DNA of 64,000 bases from Tilletiopsis washingtonensis (taxonomy: Eukaryota; Basidiomycota; Exobasidiomycetes; Entylomatales): positions 62,001 to 126,000 of the forward strand of contig NW_020312006.1 in NCBI RefSeq assembly GCF_003144115.1, written 5' to 3'. Of the stretch, positions 10,163 through 23,189 are shown one piece after another. Under the pieces are notes generated by a model that worked only from the letters and a program-made list of their open reading frames with translations, was not told where the DNA came from and ran no database searches. The position numbers were made by a program, and so were the translations under genes. Numbering within the stretch: position 1 is the stretch's first letter; every line of letters begins with the position of its first letter.

Positions 10163-11890
10163 GTGTGCGCCGGCGCGACGGCGCGAAGGCGGCGACGGCG
10201 AGCTGGCGTCGCGCTGGCGGAGTAGCGAAGCTTACCGAGAAGAGCCACTCGGCAGTGCAGCCGAGTCGACGTTCCTGGCGCTGTGCCGGCGGCAGAGCTT
10301 GCCGGGATGAGGGCGCAGGCCGGCGGATGGGCCGCGGCGCGGCGACGAGCGGCGGCTGGCGTCGACGCACTCGGACTCCGGCCAGGCCAGCGACGGGCTG
10401 CAGCAGCCGGCGGCGGGAGCGGGCTGCTCGATGCGGCGGCGCACGGACGGATGGACGGACGGATGGGCGAGGGCGGCGCAGCAATCAGATGCAGAGATAG
10501 CGTCGCCGCAGCAGGCGGAGCGCGCGTCCGAGCGAAAGGTTGCAGAGAGCGGCGCTGGCGGGCGCGGGTGCGGGCTCGGCCGGTGCCTGAGTGGAGCGGG
10601 CACGGCCTGCTGCTGCGTCTGCTTCTCGATGTGGCGCAGCGGCCGGCGACTAAGAGAGCGATGGGCGAATCTCGGGCGGGCGCTGGCTGCGTTCTGCGGC
10701 GGGCTGCGGGGAAGCGTGGAAACGGACGGGAGCGAGGGGCAGCAGCGGTCGGCGGGCGCGGCGCCGAGCACGCATCGCCGCACGCCGAGCGCGCGCGAGC
10801 GGGGCGCCGACGCCGCAGCCGATCGCGCGCCGCCGCCGGCGACGAGGCGCCGCGCGCACCGCGAGCGGCAGCATCGCAGAAGCACGCCGCCGCGCACCGC
10901 GCATATGGCGTGGCGCCAGGCACACGGCGCCAGAGACGAGATCAGCGGCCGGCCCCGGATGAGGATGGCGCAGGAGCAGCATGGCAGGCTCCGCTCCTCT
11001 CTCCTCTCCGAGTCCGCGGCTTGTCGTTCGTCGAGGAGGCAAGCGTCATCTCATGCACCCTCCGCAGCGGCACGACCCTCCACCCCGCGTGTGGCAGCGC
11101 AAGGAACGAGCCGGGATAAGCCAAGGTCCGAAACGGCTCTTCTGCCCTGCTTCCTCTCCTGGAGCATCAGCAGGCAGAGCAGAGGCAGTGATGAGAGCCC
11201 CTGTCCCTGCATCCTGTCCCTGTGTGCGCCATCCTTCATGCTGCGCCTGCCGCACGTCACGCCTTCCCTTGTCGGCCGCCGGAGACGTCGCGCGTGGCTT
11301 GGCGCGCCGCTCCGTTCCTTGCAGTCTGAGTCGAGTGTGGAGCTGCATGATGGCATGCTCGAGCTCCCATCCTGAGCCGCTGCCTCTGCACCTCTGACTC
11401 TGCAGCTGCAGCGTCGAGGTCCCACACGACTCTCCAGACTTTGTCCCATCGGCCAGCCTTCTGCTGAATGCAGACGGGGAAGGGATGAGACGCCGTCTCT
11501 CGAGCCTCACGCGCCTGCTTCGCGAGCGCGCGATCATGGGCTCCAGCAGGTGCGCGCCTCGTGCTCTTGCGATCATCAGCAGTGCCGTGCTCCAGGCATG
11601 ATCCGAACAAGTCTGTAGATTACGGCTGCATCAGCGTAGAACTGGCTGCCACCCTGAGGGACGAGGAGGCATGAGCAGCTCTTGGGCCGATGCTGGCACG
11701 TGACACGACCACCTGGCCCTGACGGCGCTATCGGCCGCGCCCGCCCGAGGCGCCGGTCGACTTCCAGAGGCGAGACGCGTTTCGCCGCGCAGAGGCTCGA
11801 GCGCGCACCTGGGAAGCGATGCTTGCGGAGTGCGCATCTCACACAGCCGGCCGCACACCACCACCTCTCCGCACCCACACCTCACACACC
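10163..11890. other. Long intergenic region between the SSXT gene and CCT5
   Basis: This 1.7-kb stretch between divergent genes shows no recognisable gene. Frames open on both strands here are Arg/Ala-rich and lack conserved motifs. One feature stands out, GCACGTGA at 11696..11703, the reverse complement of TCACGTGC. Confidence 0.55.
11696..11703 (-). promoter_or_regulatory. E-box TCACGTGC upstream of CCT5
   Basis: The site lies about 190 bp upstream of the CCT5 start. It matches the eight bases TCACGTGC found upstream of RRP7 and UTP5, in the reverse orientation. Confidence 0.3.
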
Positions 11891-14214
11891 ATGGCCGAGC
11901 CACAAGTGGCATACGCCCAGGATGAGCACGGTGCGTGGCCCTGTATGTGTGTGCACATGCGGCCGCCGAGCTGACGGCGCCTGCCTTGCCGCCTTGCAGG
12001 ACGCCCCTTCATCGTGGTCCGGTTCGTGCCGTCAGGTGAAACGCAGGAGCGCAGCGCTGACGCAGTGTCCACCACAGCGAGCAGGGCAAGAAGACGCGGG
12101 CGCAGGGCATCCAGGCGCTGAAGAATCACATCTCGGTGCGTGGCGCTGTGCCGCGCCTCATCCGTCCACGCTGACAGCCTTTCTCTCTCTCCGCAGGCCG
12201 CCAAGTCCGTCGCACAGATCGTGCGGACATCGCTCGGCCCGCGCGGCCTCGACAAGATCCTCGTGTCGCCCGACGGCGACATTCAGGTGACCAACGACGG
12301 CGCAACGATCATGCAGAACATGGAGCTCGAGAGCCAGATTGCACGCCTCATGGTGCAGCTCTCCAGCAGCCAGGACAGCGAGATTGGCGACGGCACGACG
12401 GGCGTTGTTGGTGAGTGCGAGAGGCCGGCGATGGGAGAGGGTGAAGCGCTCGAGACGGAGGCGGACAGGAGGTGTGGAGGCAGGAGGCGTGTGTCAGGTG
12501 CCTTGCAGCCTGGCGTCTCGAGTGCTGGCCTTGTACACGCAGCGCTGACGCCCCTGTGCAGTCCTTGCCGGCGCGCTCATGGAGCAGTCCGAGGCACTGA
12601 TCGACCGCGGCATTCACCCGATTCGCATTGCCGACGGCTACGAGCGGGCGTGCGGCGTGGCTGTCAAGGCGCTGGAGAAGGTGGCTGACCGGGTGGAGTT
12701 TGGGCAGGGCGCGGGCGAGCAGGAGGAGCTGATGAAGACGGCGCGGACATGCCTGGGCAGCAAGATGTGAGTGTCTAGAGGTGGTGGAGTATCCGTGACA
12801 GGGCGTGCATACTGGGGCTGACGCGCTGCGCAGCGTGTCCAAGGCAGGCGACCTCTTTGCGCGCATCGCCGTCGACGCTGTGCTCTCGGTGGCGGACCTG
12901 GCACGGCGCGACGTCGACTTTGAGCTCATCAAGGTCGACGGCAAGTCGGGCGGCTCGCTGGAGGACACGGCGCTGGTCAAGGGTGTCGTTGTCGACAAGG
13001 ACTTCTCGCACCCGCAGATGCCACGCGAGGTGCGCGACGCGCGCATCGCCATCCTCACGTGCCCCTTTGAGCCGCCGCGGCCGAAGACGAAGCACAAGCT
13101 CGACATCAGCAGCGTTGAGGAGTACAAGAAGCTGCAGGAGTACGAGAAGCAGACGTTTGAGAACATGATCAAGCGCGTCAAGGACTGCGGCGCCAACCTC
13201 GTCATCTGTCAGTGGGGCTTCGACGATGAGGCGAACCACCTGCTGCTGCAGCACGACCTGCCCGCCGTGCGCTGGGTCGGCGGTCCGGAGCTCGAGCTCA
13301 TTGCCATTGCCACGAACGCACGCATCGTGCCGCGCTTCGAGGACTTGAGCCCGGAGAAGCTCGGCCGCGCAGGACTGGTGCGCGAGGTCGGCTTCGGCAC
13401 GACGCGCGACAAGATGCTGGTCATCGAGGAGTGCGCCAACCCGCGCGCGGTGACGGTGTTCGTGCGCGTGAGTAGGCTGGGGTGTAGACCAAGCGTGCCT
13501 GCTGCTGACTCGCTTGCTTGCTCTGCTTGCAGGGCTCGAACAAGATGGTGAGCAGCGCCGTTCTGCCTGCCACTGCCAGCCTGTCTGACGCCGGGCCCGC
13601 ACAGATCATCGACGAGGCCAAGCGCGCGCTGCACGACGCCATCTGCGTGGTGCGCAACCTTGTGCGCGACAACCGCGTCGTGTACGGCGGCGGCGCTGCC
13701 GAGATCGCAGCCAGCATTGCCGTGACGAAGGCAGCCGACGAGGTGCGCCTTGTGCCGTGCTCTGCTCTGCCACCTGGCTGACGCTCTCCATCAGATCGCG
13801 ACGATCGAGCAGTACGCTATGCGCGCCTTTGCCGCCGCGCTCGATGCTATCCCGCTGGCGCTGGCCGAGAACTCGGGCCTCAGCCCCATCGAGACGCTGG
13901 CCGAGCTCAAGAGCCGGCAAATCACCGAGGGCACGTCGGTGCTGGGCGTCGACTGCATGCTCACGGGCAACTCGGATATGCGCAGCGCCCACGTCTTCGA
14001 CCCATACCTCGTGCGTTGCGAGAAGCCGACCTGCGCGACTGCTGTGGCTGACCTCTCTTTGGCTGTGCAGAGCAAGCGGCAGCAGATGGAGCTGAGCACG
14101 CAGCTCTGCCGCGCCATCCTGAAGTGAGTGGAGCCGGCGTCTGCTGGTAGACTTGCACAGCTGACGGCCTCCTGCAGGATCGACGACGTGATTGAGCAGC
14201 ACAATGTCGAGTAG
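11891..14214 (+). CDS. CCT5: T-complex chaperonin subunit epsilon
   Basis: This is a subunit of the cytosolic TRiC/CCT ring that folds actin and tubulin. The group II chaperonin signatures are in order: [51 protein letters not shown] and VYGGGAAEI. The GRPFIVVR start and the [12 protein letters not shown] and LGVDCMLTG segments pick out the epsilon subunit. About 560 residues, family length. Exon 1 is 11891..11930. Exon 2 is only 22 nt (12000..12021). Exon 3 is 12078..12135, and several further introns follow. The stop is at 14212..14214. The second intron uses a GTTCGT donor, and a tempting GTGAAA donor downstream would break the frame. Divergent from the SSXT gene. Confidence 0.95.
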
Positions 14215-15839
14215 GGGGTCTGGCAGGGGACGCAAAAATGACTGGGCGGCGAAGCGCAATAGAGAGCCCTTTGCACTTTGCGCCTGCGTTTGGGGAGCGG
14301 CGGGCCGCTAAGCAGCATCGTATCGCCATGACTGGTGTGCGAAGCAGTGTGAGCGCACGAGGCGCTCAGGCATCTGATCGTGGCCGCAAGCCACGAGGAG
14401 CAGCCCGGGAGGCGAGTCACAGAAGAGTCGTGACGGCCACCGAGCGGCCGTGCAGCGCTGCGCTCCAAGCCACCGGCCCTCGGACCGGCCGGTCCGGCGG
14501 CTTTGCGGGGGCTGCCGCAACGCCGCCAGCGCCGACGCAGACCGCATGTCTTCTCGTTGCCGTCCTCCTCAGCGTCGGAGAGCAGTCCATGGCGGAGTTC
14601 GACAGCTCGCGGGCGTGCGCACGTCGGAGCGTGCATGCATGCTGCATGCGCGCCTTCGCCTCCATCCCGGGCCGCCACGAGCCCCCAGACTTGGAAGTTT
14701 GCAGGGCCAGGCGGCTTTATGCGGGCGCTCACTCTTGCCAGAAGGCATGGAACGTGGACCATATCTGCAGCTAGAGCCACGGAGGGCGCCGGGTTTGCGA
14801 TCATGAGAGCAAGACGCGATGAATCCTACTTGCCGTCGAGACTGAGCGGGCTCGAGCAGCTCTGCTTGCGCGGCTCATGGTGAAGACCCTCACTGCGGCC
14901 GCGCGCTGCTGCATTCGACGGCGAGCTTGAGGCCTGCAGCACCCTGCTTGCGACTGCATCGCATCCTCCGTCCGAGGGCCCTCGCTGTCGCGGCGAGGCG
15001 GCGCGAGGTTCGGAGGGCCGGCGGGGGCGTCTGAGCTGCTCGCAGGCCGGCGGCCGAGGCGGGCGCTGCGACGTGCTGCACGCTCTGCAGCCGGTGCAGC
15101 TGCTGCCCCGCAAGCTAGAAGCGGAGGCTGCGATGGCGCTGAGGGTGTTGCTGCACCTCCTCCTCCTCGGCGGCAGCGCCGTGCCCCTATTTCCGTCCCC
15201 AGCGTGCGAAGATGTGTGGCGCGCGGCCCGGGCCGCACCGGACGCACTCGCGCAACTCTTACTCCGCCTCCGCCCGCGCCAACACGCGTGCGAAGGCTGC
15301 TTGCGCGCCTTGTCCTCGACGAGAGGGTGCGCGTTGCGCGCGGTTGGGGTGGACATCACTTTGCGGAGAGACGAGCCGCTCGCTCTGCACCCTTGCCGTC
15401 TGCACCTGCTCTCTCTGCTGCCGGCGTGCCTGCATCCGACGCGCGAGCAGCTCCACACGCTCATGCGGCTGCCTCGCCCTTGCGCTGCTCCCGTGCCCGG
15501 CCCGGTCACGCGGTCGGGGACATGGACCGTGCGTGCTCTCCCACTTTCCTGCACGCCTCGAGCGGGACTGCACCGCAGCGCCGGTGGCCGGCCGTGCACC
15601 ACACAGCAGCCCTTGACGCCTGACTCGGCTGCTCGGAGCTGTGCTGAAGTGCCTCGGGGCTGTCAAGCCGCACGCTGCCGGGCGCATGCTCCGGCTGCTG
15701 GCGGCCCGCTGGGTGATGCGCGCCCTGCGTCGCGCCGGTCCTCTTCCTTCCCAACCACCTCCATCCCACGCCTGTCCACCTGCACCGACCTCATACCCGT
15801 CAGCACCTGCCCGTTCCTCGCGCACCCCCTCGCCTCGCC
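14215..15839. other. Intergenic region upstream of the mitochondrial carrier
   Basis: This 1.6-kb region between two plus-strand genes has no recognisable gene. A Leu-rich open frame around 15133 has a signal-like start, but its antisense is equally open and nothing in it looks conserved. Confidence 0.5.
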
Positions 15840-17486
15840 ATGTCCGCCACGACGAGCCAGCCGCTGCCGCCAACAGGGCCCGCCGGCGCGCCGCAGCGTG
15901 CCAAGCCGTACCCCTTCTGGCTCGGCGGCGCCAGTGCCTGCTGCGCCGCGACGATCACACATCCCCTCGACCTGACCAAGTACCGCCTGCGTGAGTGGCG
16001 CGCAGCAGAGGGCCAGTGCGGCGCCAGCCGGGCGCATGCCCATCCTGCCTGCCAACTCACGCGCCCGCCGCTGACGTTCCGCCTGCCTCCACGCAGAGAC
16101 GGCCACCGTCAAGCAGGGCATGGTCAAGACCATGGTCGACACCGTCAAGGGCGACGGCATCACCGCGCTGTGGCACGGCGTCAGCGGCACATGGCTGCGC
16201 CAGGCGAGCTACTCGTGAGTCGCGACGCGGCGTGGGCAGCGGCAGGGCGGTGCGGATGGGCCCCTCGCGGCGGCGCGGATGCAGCGGCAGAGGCGCAACG
16301 TCGCGTGCTCTGTGGGTCCAGCGGGCGAACAGGCCTTACCCCGCATGGCGCGTGCGCCGCGCTAGCAAGCCACTCCGCCGCCGAGCGCCGCTCCCGTCAT
16401 CTTCCGGCAGCGGCTGACCGCGGCGCCCGCACAGCATCACGCGCTTCGCCGTGTACGAAAAGACAAAGGAGAGCTTCGTCACGCCCGACAAGCCCAAGCC
16501 GACGTCGCTCGAGCTGGCGTTTGCTGCCGGTCTGGGCGGCGGAGTCGCCTCGGTGAGTTGCGGCGCTTGGCCGAGTGGTTGTCCAGCAGCTGACCTGGCG
16601 CGCCTTCGCAGATCGTCGGATGCCCGGCTGAGGTGGTGCTGTGAGTGTAGCTGTGATAGAGCTCGCGACTTTGCGCTGACTCTCTGTGCTTGCCAGTGTG
16701 GTGCGTCTTGCCTGTCGGCACCTCATCAATCCGCCCACGCGCTAATGCTGGTCTTCTCTCTAGCGCATGACCTCGGACCTCAACCGCCCGGTGGCCGAGC
16801 GCTACGCCTACCCGGACGCCGTGCGCGGCCTGGTGCAGCTCGTGCGCGCCGAGGGCCTCTCGAAGCTGACGCTGGGCATGGGCCCCAACGTCGCCAAGGG
16901 TGTCTTCCTCAACGTCGGCCAGTGAGCAGCAGCCCGCAAGTCTCGCGTGGTGCGGCCTCTGACAAGCGCTCTGCAGGATGGCCGGCTACGACTTCTCCAA
17001 GGACGTGATCCAGCGCTCGGGCCTGCTGCCCGACAGCCTCGTCGTGACGGCGGCCACCTTCTGCGCCGGCACTGCGGCCACGACCTTCGCGCAGCCCGTC
17101 GAGTGAGTGCAGAGAGCAGAGCTCACGGCAGAGCTGCCTCGCTCACGCACGCTGCAGCTTCATCAAGTCGCGCGTGCAGGCGGCCAAGGGCAACACGTCG
17201 GCGCTGGCTCTTGTGCGCGAGGCCATCAAGAAGGACGGCCCGCTCGTCATGATGCGCGGCTTTGTGCCGGCGTGGATCCGCCTGCAGCCGCAGAGCACGC
17301 TGCTCTTCTTCTTCTTGTGAGTAATTGTCGACATGAGAGAGGCACACGAGTCTGTCTGGGCGCTGTGGTGTTGCCAGAGCGGAGAATGCTGACCGCATCG
17401 CCCCTCGCAGCGAGTACTTCAAGGGCATGATCGACAAGCAGCGCGCCGCCGAGGCCGAGAAGCTCGGCCGCCGTGCTGCGGCATAG
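15840..17486 (+). CDS. Mitochondrial dicarboxylate-type carrier (SLC25 family)
   Basis: This inner-membrane exchanger resembles yeast Dic1 and the oxoglutarate/malate carriers. Three repeats each carry the carrier signature: HPLDLTKYR, CPAEVVLVRM and QPVDFIKSR. The MTSDLNRP stretch and the GFVPAWIRLQP ending are typical of this subgroup. I traced nine exons: 15840..15990, 16097..16214, 16435..16552, 16612..16640, 16697..16700, 16764..16921, 16977..17102, 17158..17316, 17411..17486. They sum to 939 nt, or 312 residues. Exon 5 is only four bases (TGTG). Without it the frame and the second signature motif are lost. The exact substrate (malate, succinate, oxaloacetate) cannot be told from sequence. 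Convergent with UGGT, 220 bp apart. Confidence 0.9.
16697..16700 (+). other. Four-base micro-exon of the mitochondrial carrier
   Basis: TGTG sits between a 56-nt intron (16641..16696, GTGAGT donor, CTGAC branch, CCAG acceptor) and a 63-nt intron (16701..16763, GTGCGT donor, CTAAT branch, CTAG acceptor). It completes a Leu codon and supplies Val in CPAEVVLVRM, a motif expected in this family. Confidence 0.75.
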
Positions 17487-17706
17487 TCTGTGGAGCTGGG
17501 CTCCCTTCCGAAGCTCGCGGGCCGCGCTGCAGCTGCACAGCTAGGGACGCAATGCTGCGTTCCTCGGCTCTCTCCGGCCCCGAGCATGTCACCGCCTGTC
17601 ATCCAATCTCGAGCCTGCGCGTCTGGTGACGCGCTGCGCAATGCTACCATCTGACCGTCTGACGTTGCTCTCTGCCTTGTCGATCTATGTAATTGCGGAG
17701 ATAGGC

Positions 17707-20700
17707 CTACAGCTCGTCGTGCCGAGGCGCTGGCTCGGCGTCCAGTGCCGGCTCCGGCTCTGGCTGCAGCTCCGACTCTGGCACTGGCAGCGCCACCGTC
17801 TCGTTGCTCGCTGCAATGTTGTCGGCAAGCAGTTGCTGAGAGGCTAGACGCTGCGCCAGACGCGCAACCTCGTCGTCGTACGCCGTCCACTCGGGAATCT
17901 TGCGCGCGCGCTCCAGCTTGGTGCTCTTTACCGCCGGGTTCTGGCACAGGTCGATCGTCTTCGCCGCTGCGAGCGATGCGTCGCTGCACCACGTCTCGCA
18001 CCAGAGCCAGCTCTTGTCGAGCGTGTGGATCGGCAGCTGGAACTGCATGTTGTTCGGCAGACTGCACGAGCATGCGTGTCAGCTAGGCATGGCCACCTGA
18101 CAGCCGCAGAGCGACTCACTCCTGGTCGAGATTGGCGAGCGAGCCGGGGTCCGAGCTCAGCTGCTGGTACTGCCCGCGCAGCTGGTCGCCGGCGGCCACG
18201 CGCCGGAAGCGCGCCAGGTCGACGACGTACAGCGCCGAGATGTGGTACGGCTTGCCGCGCAGGAATGTCTTCCAGTAGCCCTGTTTCCAGAAGCGGAAGC
18301 CCTCGACCTCGGGCCTGTCGTCGCCCATCGGCGGGTAGCCGTACGGCGCTGTGGAGAAGAGGTCAGCGCGGCGCATGCAGAGAGTGTGTCGTCCATTCTC
18401 ACCGCCCTGCAGGTTCGTGTCCACGAGCTCCTGCAGATCCACGCGCACGATCTGGTCGGCATCGACGAAGATGACCTTCTTGAGGTCCAGCGGGAAGAGG
18501 ACGTCGAGGAACAGAATCTTGTAGCCCCAGATGCGGCGCTGCTTCTCGCGCTGGCTGCGCAGCCAGTGCGGCCAGGCGTACGTGATGAGCTCGTAGCGGA
18601 AGCCGTACTCGGCCGCGAGATGCGGCAGGAAGGCCTTGAACGAGGGCGAGAGCTCGTTCTCGATGAACCAGAATTTGACGGAGCTCTGCGTGTGCTTGAG
18701 CACCGAGAGCACCATGATGCTCGCCATGCGCTCGTACAGGTGCCCGCTGGCGACTGTGAAGATGTTGATGTCGGCGTTGGCGCCGTCGCTCGCCGGCCGG
18801 ACAGGCTTGACGCGCTCGGCCTGCTGCTTGAGGCCGCCGAAGAAGTTCTTGGCAATGCGCAGGTAGCCGGCGGCACCCCTCTCTGCCTCCGGCTCGGGCA
18901 CAGCTCCCAGGTCGAGATCCTCGATCAGGCTCTCATTCTCCTGACCCTCGCGCCGCCGGACTTGCGGGTAGATCGTGAGACCGTGCAGCGAGGTCAGAGT
19001 GATGTCGGTGCCCGTGACCTCGACGCTGGGGCTCTCCCATCCGAGATTGCCGACGCTGCGCATCTCATAGAGCTCCTTGCTGCGGCCGTCACGGATGCGC
19101 AGACGGTAGAGACCCGGCGAGGGCGGCAGGAACTGCGCGTAGCCGAGATTTGCCATGACAATCGTGTCCAGCTCCACGGCGCCGTCGGGTGACTCCAAGA
19201 TGAGCTCAAGGCCGCGCGGGATGCCAGACTGCCCCGCTTGGTCGGCATCGCGCACGTGCGCTGTGAGAGAGGGTTAGCAAGCGATCAAGACGTCATGTCA
19301 GTGGGCTGCACGCACCCTCGAGTAGGATGTGCTTCAGAGCATACTGTGCACGGACGCCAGCTGTGCGAGCATGCGCTGGGATGTCGGCCAGCCGGATGTT
19401 GTCTAGATCGTACACAGCCTCGTCTGACATGCAGAGCCACGACGGCGGGGTGTCCAGGCCCAGTGTCAACACTGCTGCCTCGGGCAAGCCGTGGAACTCG
19501 AGCGTGGCGCCAGTCTGCTGTCCAGTCAAGTCGAAAGCAGGCTGTGCGGGCGCGGCAAAGCGATAGAAGCGCTTCAAGGGCAGCTCCCGCAACTTGGGGC
19601 GCGGGTTGAGCAACACGCGGATGTGCGTGTCGGGCAGCTCGGCCAGCATCCGCAGCACGGGCGCCCAGGACTGCGTGCGCTCCGAGAGCGGGTCAAGTAC
19701 GACGGAGAGGCGCGTGCGGGCAGTGCTGCGCTTGCCCACCTCGAACGTGGCGCGTGCGGCAAAGACGGAGTCGATGACGCTGTTGCGGCCCGTCTGCGGA
19801 GGCGTGAAGATGCCCTCGGCCGACTCGTCGACGAAGTACGCATGCGACATGACCGACGTGGCAAGCATTACAGTGGTGGCGTGTGCAGCTGGCTCCATCT
19901 TGGCCACCTCGACGCCAGCTTCCTCGAGGCCTTCGACGACAGCGTTGATCCTGCGGACGGACTCAAAGGCGACGAGCGTAGTGATGTCCTCGGCAAACGT
20001 GGCGTTCGGATCGAAGTCAGTGAGCACCTGCACGGGAGCAAGTTAGCCGCCATCCACTCTCAGCCGCAGCAGCTCAAGTACTCACCCTGCCGTTAACGAC
20101 CAGGCCAATCTGTCCGCTCTTGACGCCCAGCGCCCGTGCGAGGGCTGGCGCTTCGCTCCAGAAGCCGTTGGCAGAGTCTGCACCTGGCGTTGCCCAGCCG
20201 CGCTCGCTGAGCCAATGCGGCACAGTGCTGGGCTCGGGGCTCTGCTCATCAGCTTTCGCGCGCAGCTTTGCGCCGGCGACTGCCTTGACGCCTTCTGCAA
20301 GCTGCGGACCCGAGACTGCATCAGCTTGGCCGGAGGCCAGTAGCTGAGCCAGGAAGGCAGACAGAGGGCCACCTTGTCCACGAGTCTGCGGCACATGGAT
20401 GAGGCCCAGTCGATACGAGGCCTTGCTCTGGAACACAGAGGTCAGCTTTGCACCGCCGTCAAGACGGAAAGTGCTCACTAAGCCCTTAGCGGCTTCATAG
20501 ACGAGGTGAGCGCCGGCGACAGAGTCGAGGTCTCCGACGACCCAGAGCGTTGCATTCACGCGAGCACCTGCTTCAGGGTAGACGAAGGTCTCCAGCGGTG
20601 CCTTGAATGTCGCCTTGGCTGATAGGCGGACGAGATCAACGGCACGCGGCTTGTTGCCCGCAGGTGCCGCGCCCGTGTCGGCAAAGACGAGAGCCGAGCG

Positions 20701-23189
20701 CGTCTTGAACGTCGTGGGCAGGTCGTAGAAAAAGTGCGAGACGTCCGGCGTGTTCTCGCTGTCGATCTTGCGGTAGTACACCAGCGGCGCAAGGACGCGG
20801 GACTGCGCCGTGACGGCGGCGTGCATGGCGTTGATGAGATTGTTGGTGAGCGGGATGCTCTCGCCATTGAGCATGACATGACCGCCGCGCATGCTCTCGT
20901 CGAGCTCGAGATGCAGGCGCCGCACGTAGCTGCGCGTCATGCGCTCGCGCGACGCCAAGCCGGGATACTCGCCGGAGCTCAGCGCCTCAAAGAGAGCAGG
21001 GAAGTCCTCGGCGGGGACGGCGTTGTGAAGCTGAGCCTGCAGCTCCTCACGTGCGGTGTCCAGACTGATGCGTCCTCCTTCGATCCGCGAGCGCGCCAGC
21101 CGTCGCAGCCACTTGGCCACCACCTCGACGCCCCAGTTCTCCGACAGATACCAGAACATGCGCGCGAGCTGCAGGGCTGCGGTAGCGACCACGTCAGCCA
21201 GGATGAAGCTGAGACTGGTGCTAACTCACACGTCTCGTCCTTGCCTTCCAGTCCGCCAGGCACGAGACCCCAGCGCAGGCCAATGCGCGGGATCGTCGGG
21301 ATGACGGACTCGGCCAGGAAGCGGCATGTCCCCGGCTGGCCAAGGTCCATCACGAGCACGACGTTGAACAGATTGCGCGCAATGTGCGGGAATGCCCCGG
21401 GCCACAGCGGGCGGATGAGCTGGTCACGACAGCTACAGTGTCAGCAGGCCGGCAACAACGCGCCAGCAGTCGTGACGTACCGCCTGCAAGCTCGGCGACC
21501 ACGACTCGTAGTGCGAGTCCTTCTCGAGGTCGTTGAACCATGACAGAACGCCGGGTGCACCGGCTTGTGCGCCTGCCGCTGCACGCTCAATGCGGTCGCT
21601 TGCGTCAAAGAGCAGCGAGCCAGCGGCGGTCAGGTCCTGCGCCACGCCAATGGGCGCGTACGAGAGCAGATCGAGAGCAGCCTCGTTCGACATGTTGAGC
21701 AAAGGAGATGTCAAAGAGGCAACGTGTGCATGATCCGCCCTCAGGGCCGGGATGATGCTGGGCGCGAGGCGTTGCAAGTCAGAGCCCGCACCACACTACG
21801 CTGACACGACTTCGCTTACCCAAGAGGCGTGATCTCCTTCTCCGTCAGTGCCTTGCCATTGAGCCAAATGTCGCTCGAGCCGGGGTCCATCGTCTGCGAC
21901 TGAAGCTCGGCCAGCTCGGAGAGCAGCGCCGCGTCAGGCTTGGGCGCCCGTCGCGCAAGCGCCACAGCGTGCAGCGGGAAGTCCTTGACCAGCTGCTCGA
22001 GCGCACGCAGAGGATCGGACGACGTCGCGATGACCTGCGTCGCAAGAACGTCGAGGTCTTGAGGGATGTTGTCAGCGAGGACGCACGCAAGCCGCTCACA
22101 CTGGCCTCACCCGCGAGTTCTTCCTTCGTCAGGCTGCTTAGAGCCTGCTCGGCGTCCTCCGGCTGCGCCCCGATCTGCGCATCGAGCCAAGCGCGGTCGC
22201 TCAGCTGATCGTCAGACGATACAGCACCGTCCTCTCGCACATCTCGCACCGCACTGCTGTCCTCCTGCAGCTTGCGGTCGTCGATGACGAGGTAGTCGAC
22301 CTTCTTGAGGTCCAGCGTGGCGCCGTAGCCGGCCATCGTGGCTTTGGGGCCCTCAGTGCCCTGCGCGCTCGGACGCCAGCGCAGCACGTAGCGCAGCGGC
22401 GGCACGTCGGCGCCGCCCTCAGCCACGACGCGCGAGCCCAGCACATGCTCCAGCAGCGTCGTGTGCAGTGACCAGAAGTTGGCCGAGGTCACGTCGGCGT
22501 AGAGGACAGCCGTTGGCTGCTCGTCCAAGGTCGAGCTCTCGGCTGCGTCAGGGTGCGAGAAGATGTGGTCGAACGCGACGGTGTGCGGCGAGCTGATGGT
22601 GATGCACGGCATCAGCAAGTCGAGTCAGTGCATCGGCCTAGCCTACGCACCTTGGAGCCACGCCTGCCGTGAGCGCCCTGACGAGCTCCTGCTCCGTGCA
22701 GAGCACCTCGTCGCCCCACGCGACCCAGCTGGCGCACTGCGCCTCGCGCCCCACCGCCGCGGTGGCCCACTGCCTGGCGGGCCCGCTGTGCTCGTACAGC
22801 TGCCAGAAGGCGGCGATCTTGGGCGCCTCGGTGTGCAGTGCCAGCGCCAGGTTCCACATCTCGCGCTCGCCCGGCGCGCCCAGCAGGCCGTGCTGGTCCA
22901 GCAGGCGCGTGGCTGCCGTGTGGTACGCCTGTGCGCTGCGTGGCGCAGTGGCGGTGCTGCCGCGGCTGTCGTTGAATGCCCATGGCCCGGTGAGGTGCGT
23001 GAGGAGCGTCCAGAAGCCGTCGGGGTCCTGCGTGTGCGCGGCCTCGAGCAGCTCGAGCACCAGCGGCGGCGCGGCCCAGGGCGAGACGAGGCTGACGGAG
23101 ACGGGTGGCGACGAGCTCGAGCTTGCTGCAGCTGCCAGCGAGCCGCTCAGCAGCAGCGCTGCGGCCTGCAGCGGCGCCGTGAGCCGCAT
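17707..23189 (-). CDS. UDP-glucose:glycoprotein glucosyltransferase
   Basis: This is the ER-lumen folding sensor that re-glucosylates misfolded N-glycoproteins so that calnexin can rebind them. It has about 1,640 residues in about ten exons. A signal peptide ([20 protein letters not shown]) opens a long series of thioredoxin-like folding-sensor domains. The C-terminal GT24 catalytic domain shows [24 protein letters not shown], the metal-binding [39 protein letters not shown] and [11 protein letters not shown]. The protein ends in HDEL, so it stays in the ER like BiP in this same window. The start at 23189 is chosen because it gives a clean signal peptide. Yeast Kre5 is a divergent homologue, but here the catalytic residues are intact, as in fission yeast Gpt1. 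Divergent from the iron alcohol dehydrogenase. Confidence 0.95.

Noticed and set aside
9159-10310. 383-codon open frame antisense to the SSXT gene
   Set aside because: It is Ala/Ser-rich, like its sense partner read backward. The sense frame has the conserved domain.
15073-15975. Leu-rich open frame upstream of the carrier that looks like a secreted protein
   Set aside because: It overlaps the carrier start in another frame, and its tail reads as composition noise. Only the first 30 residues look signal-like.
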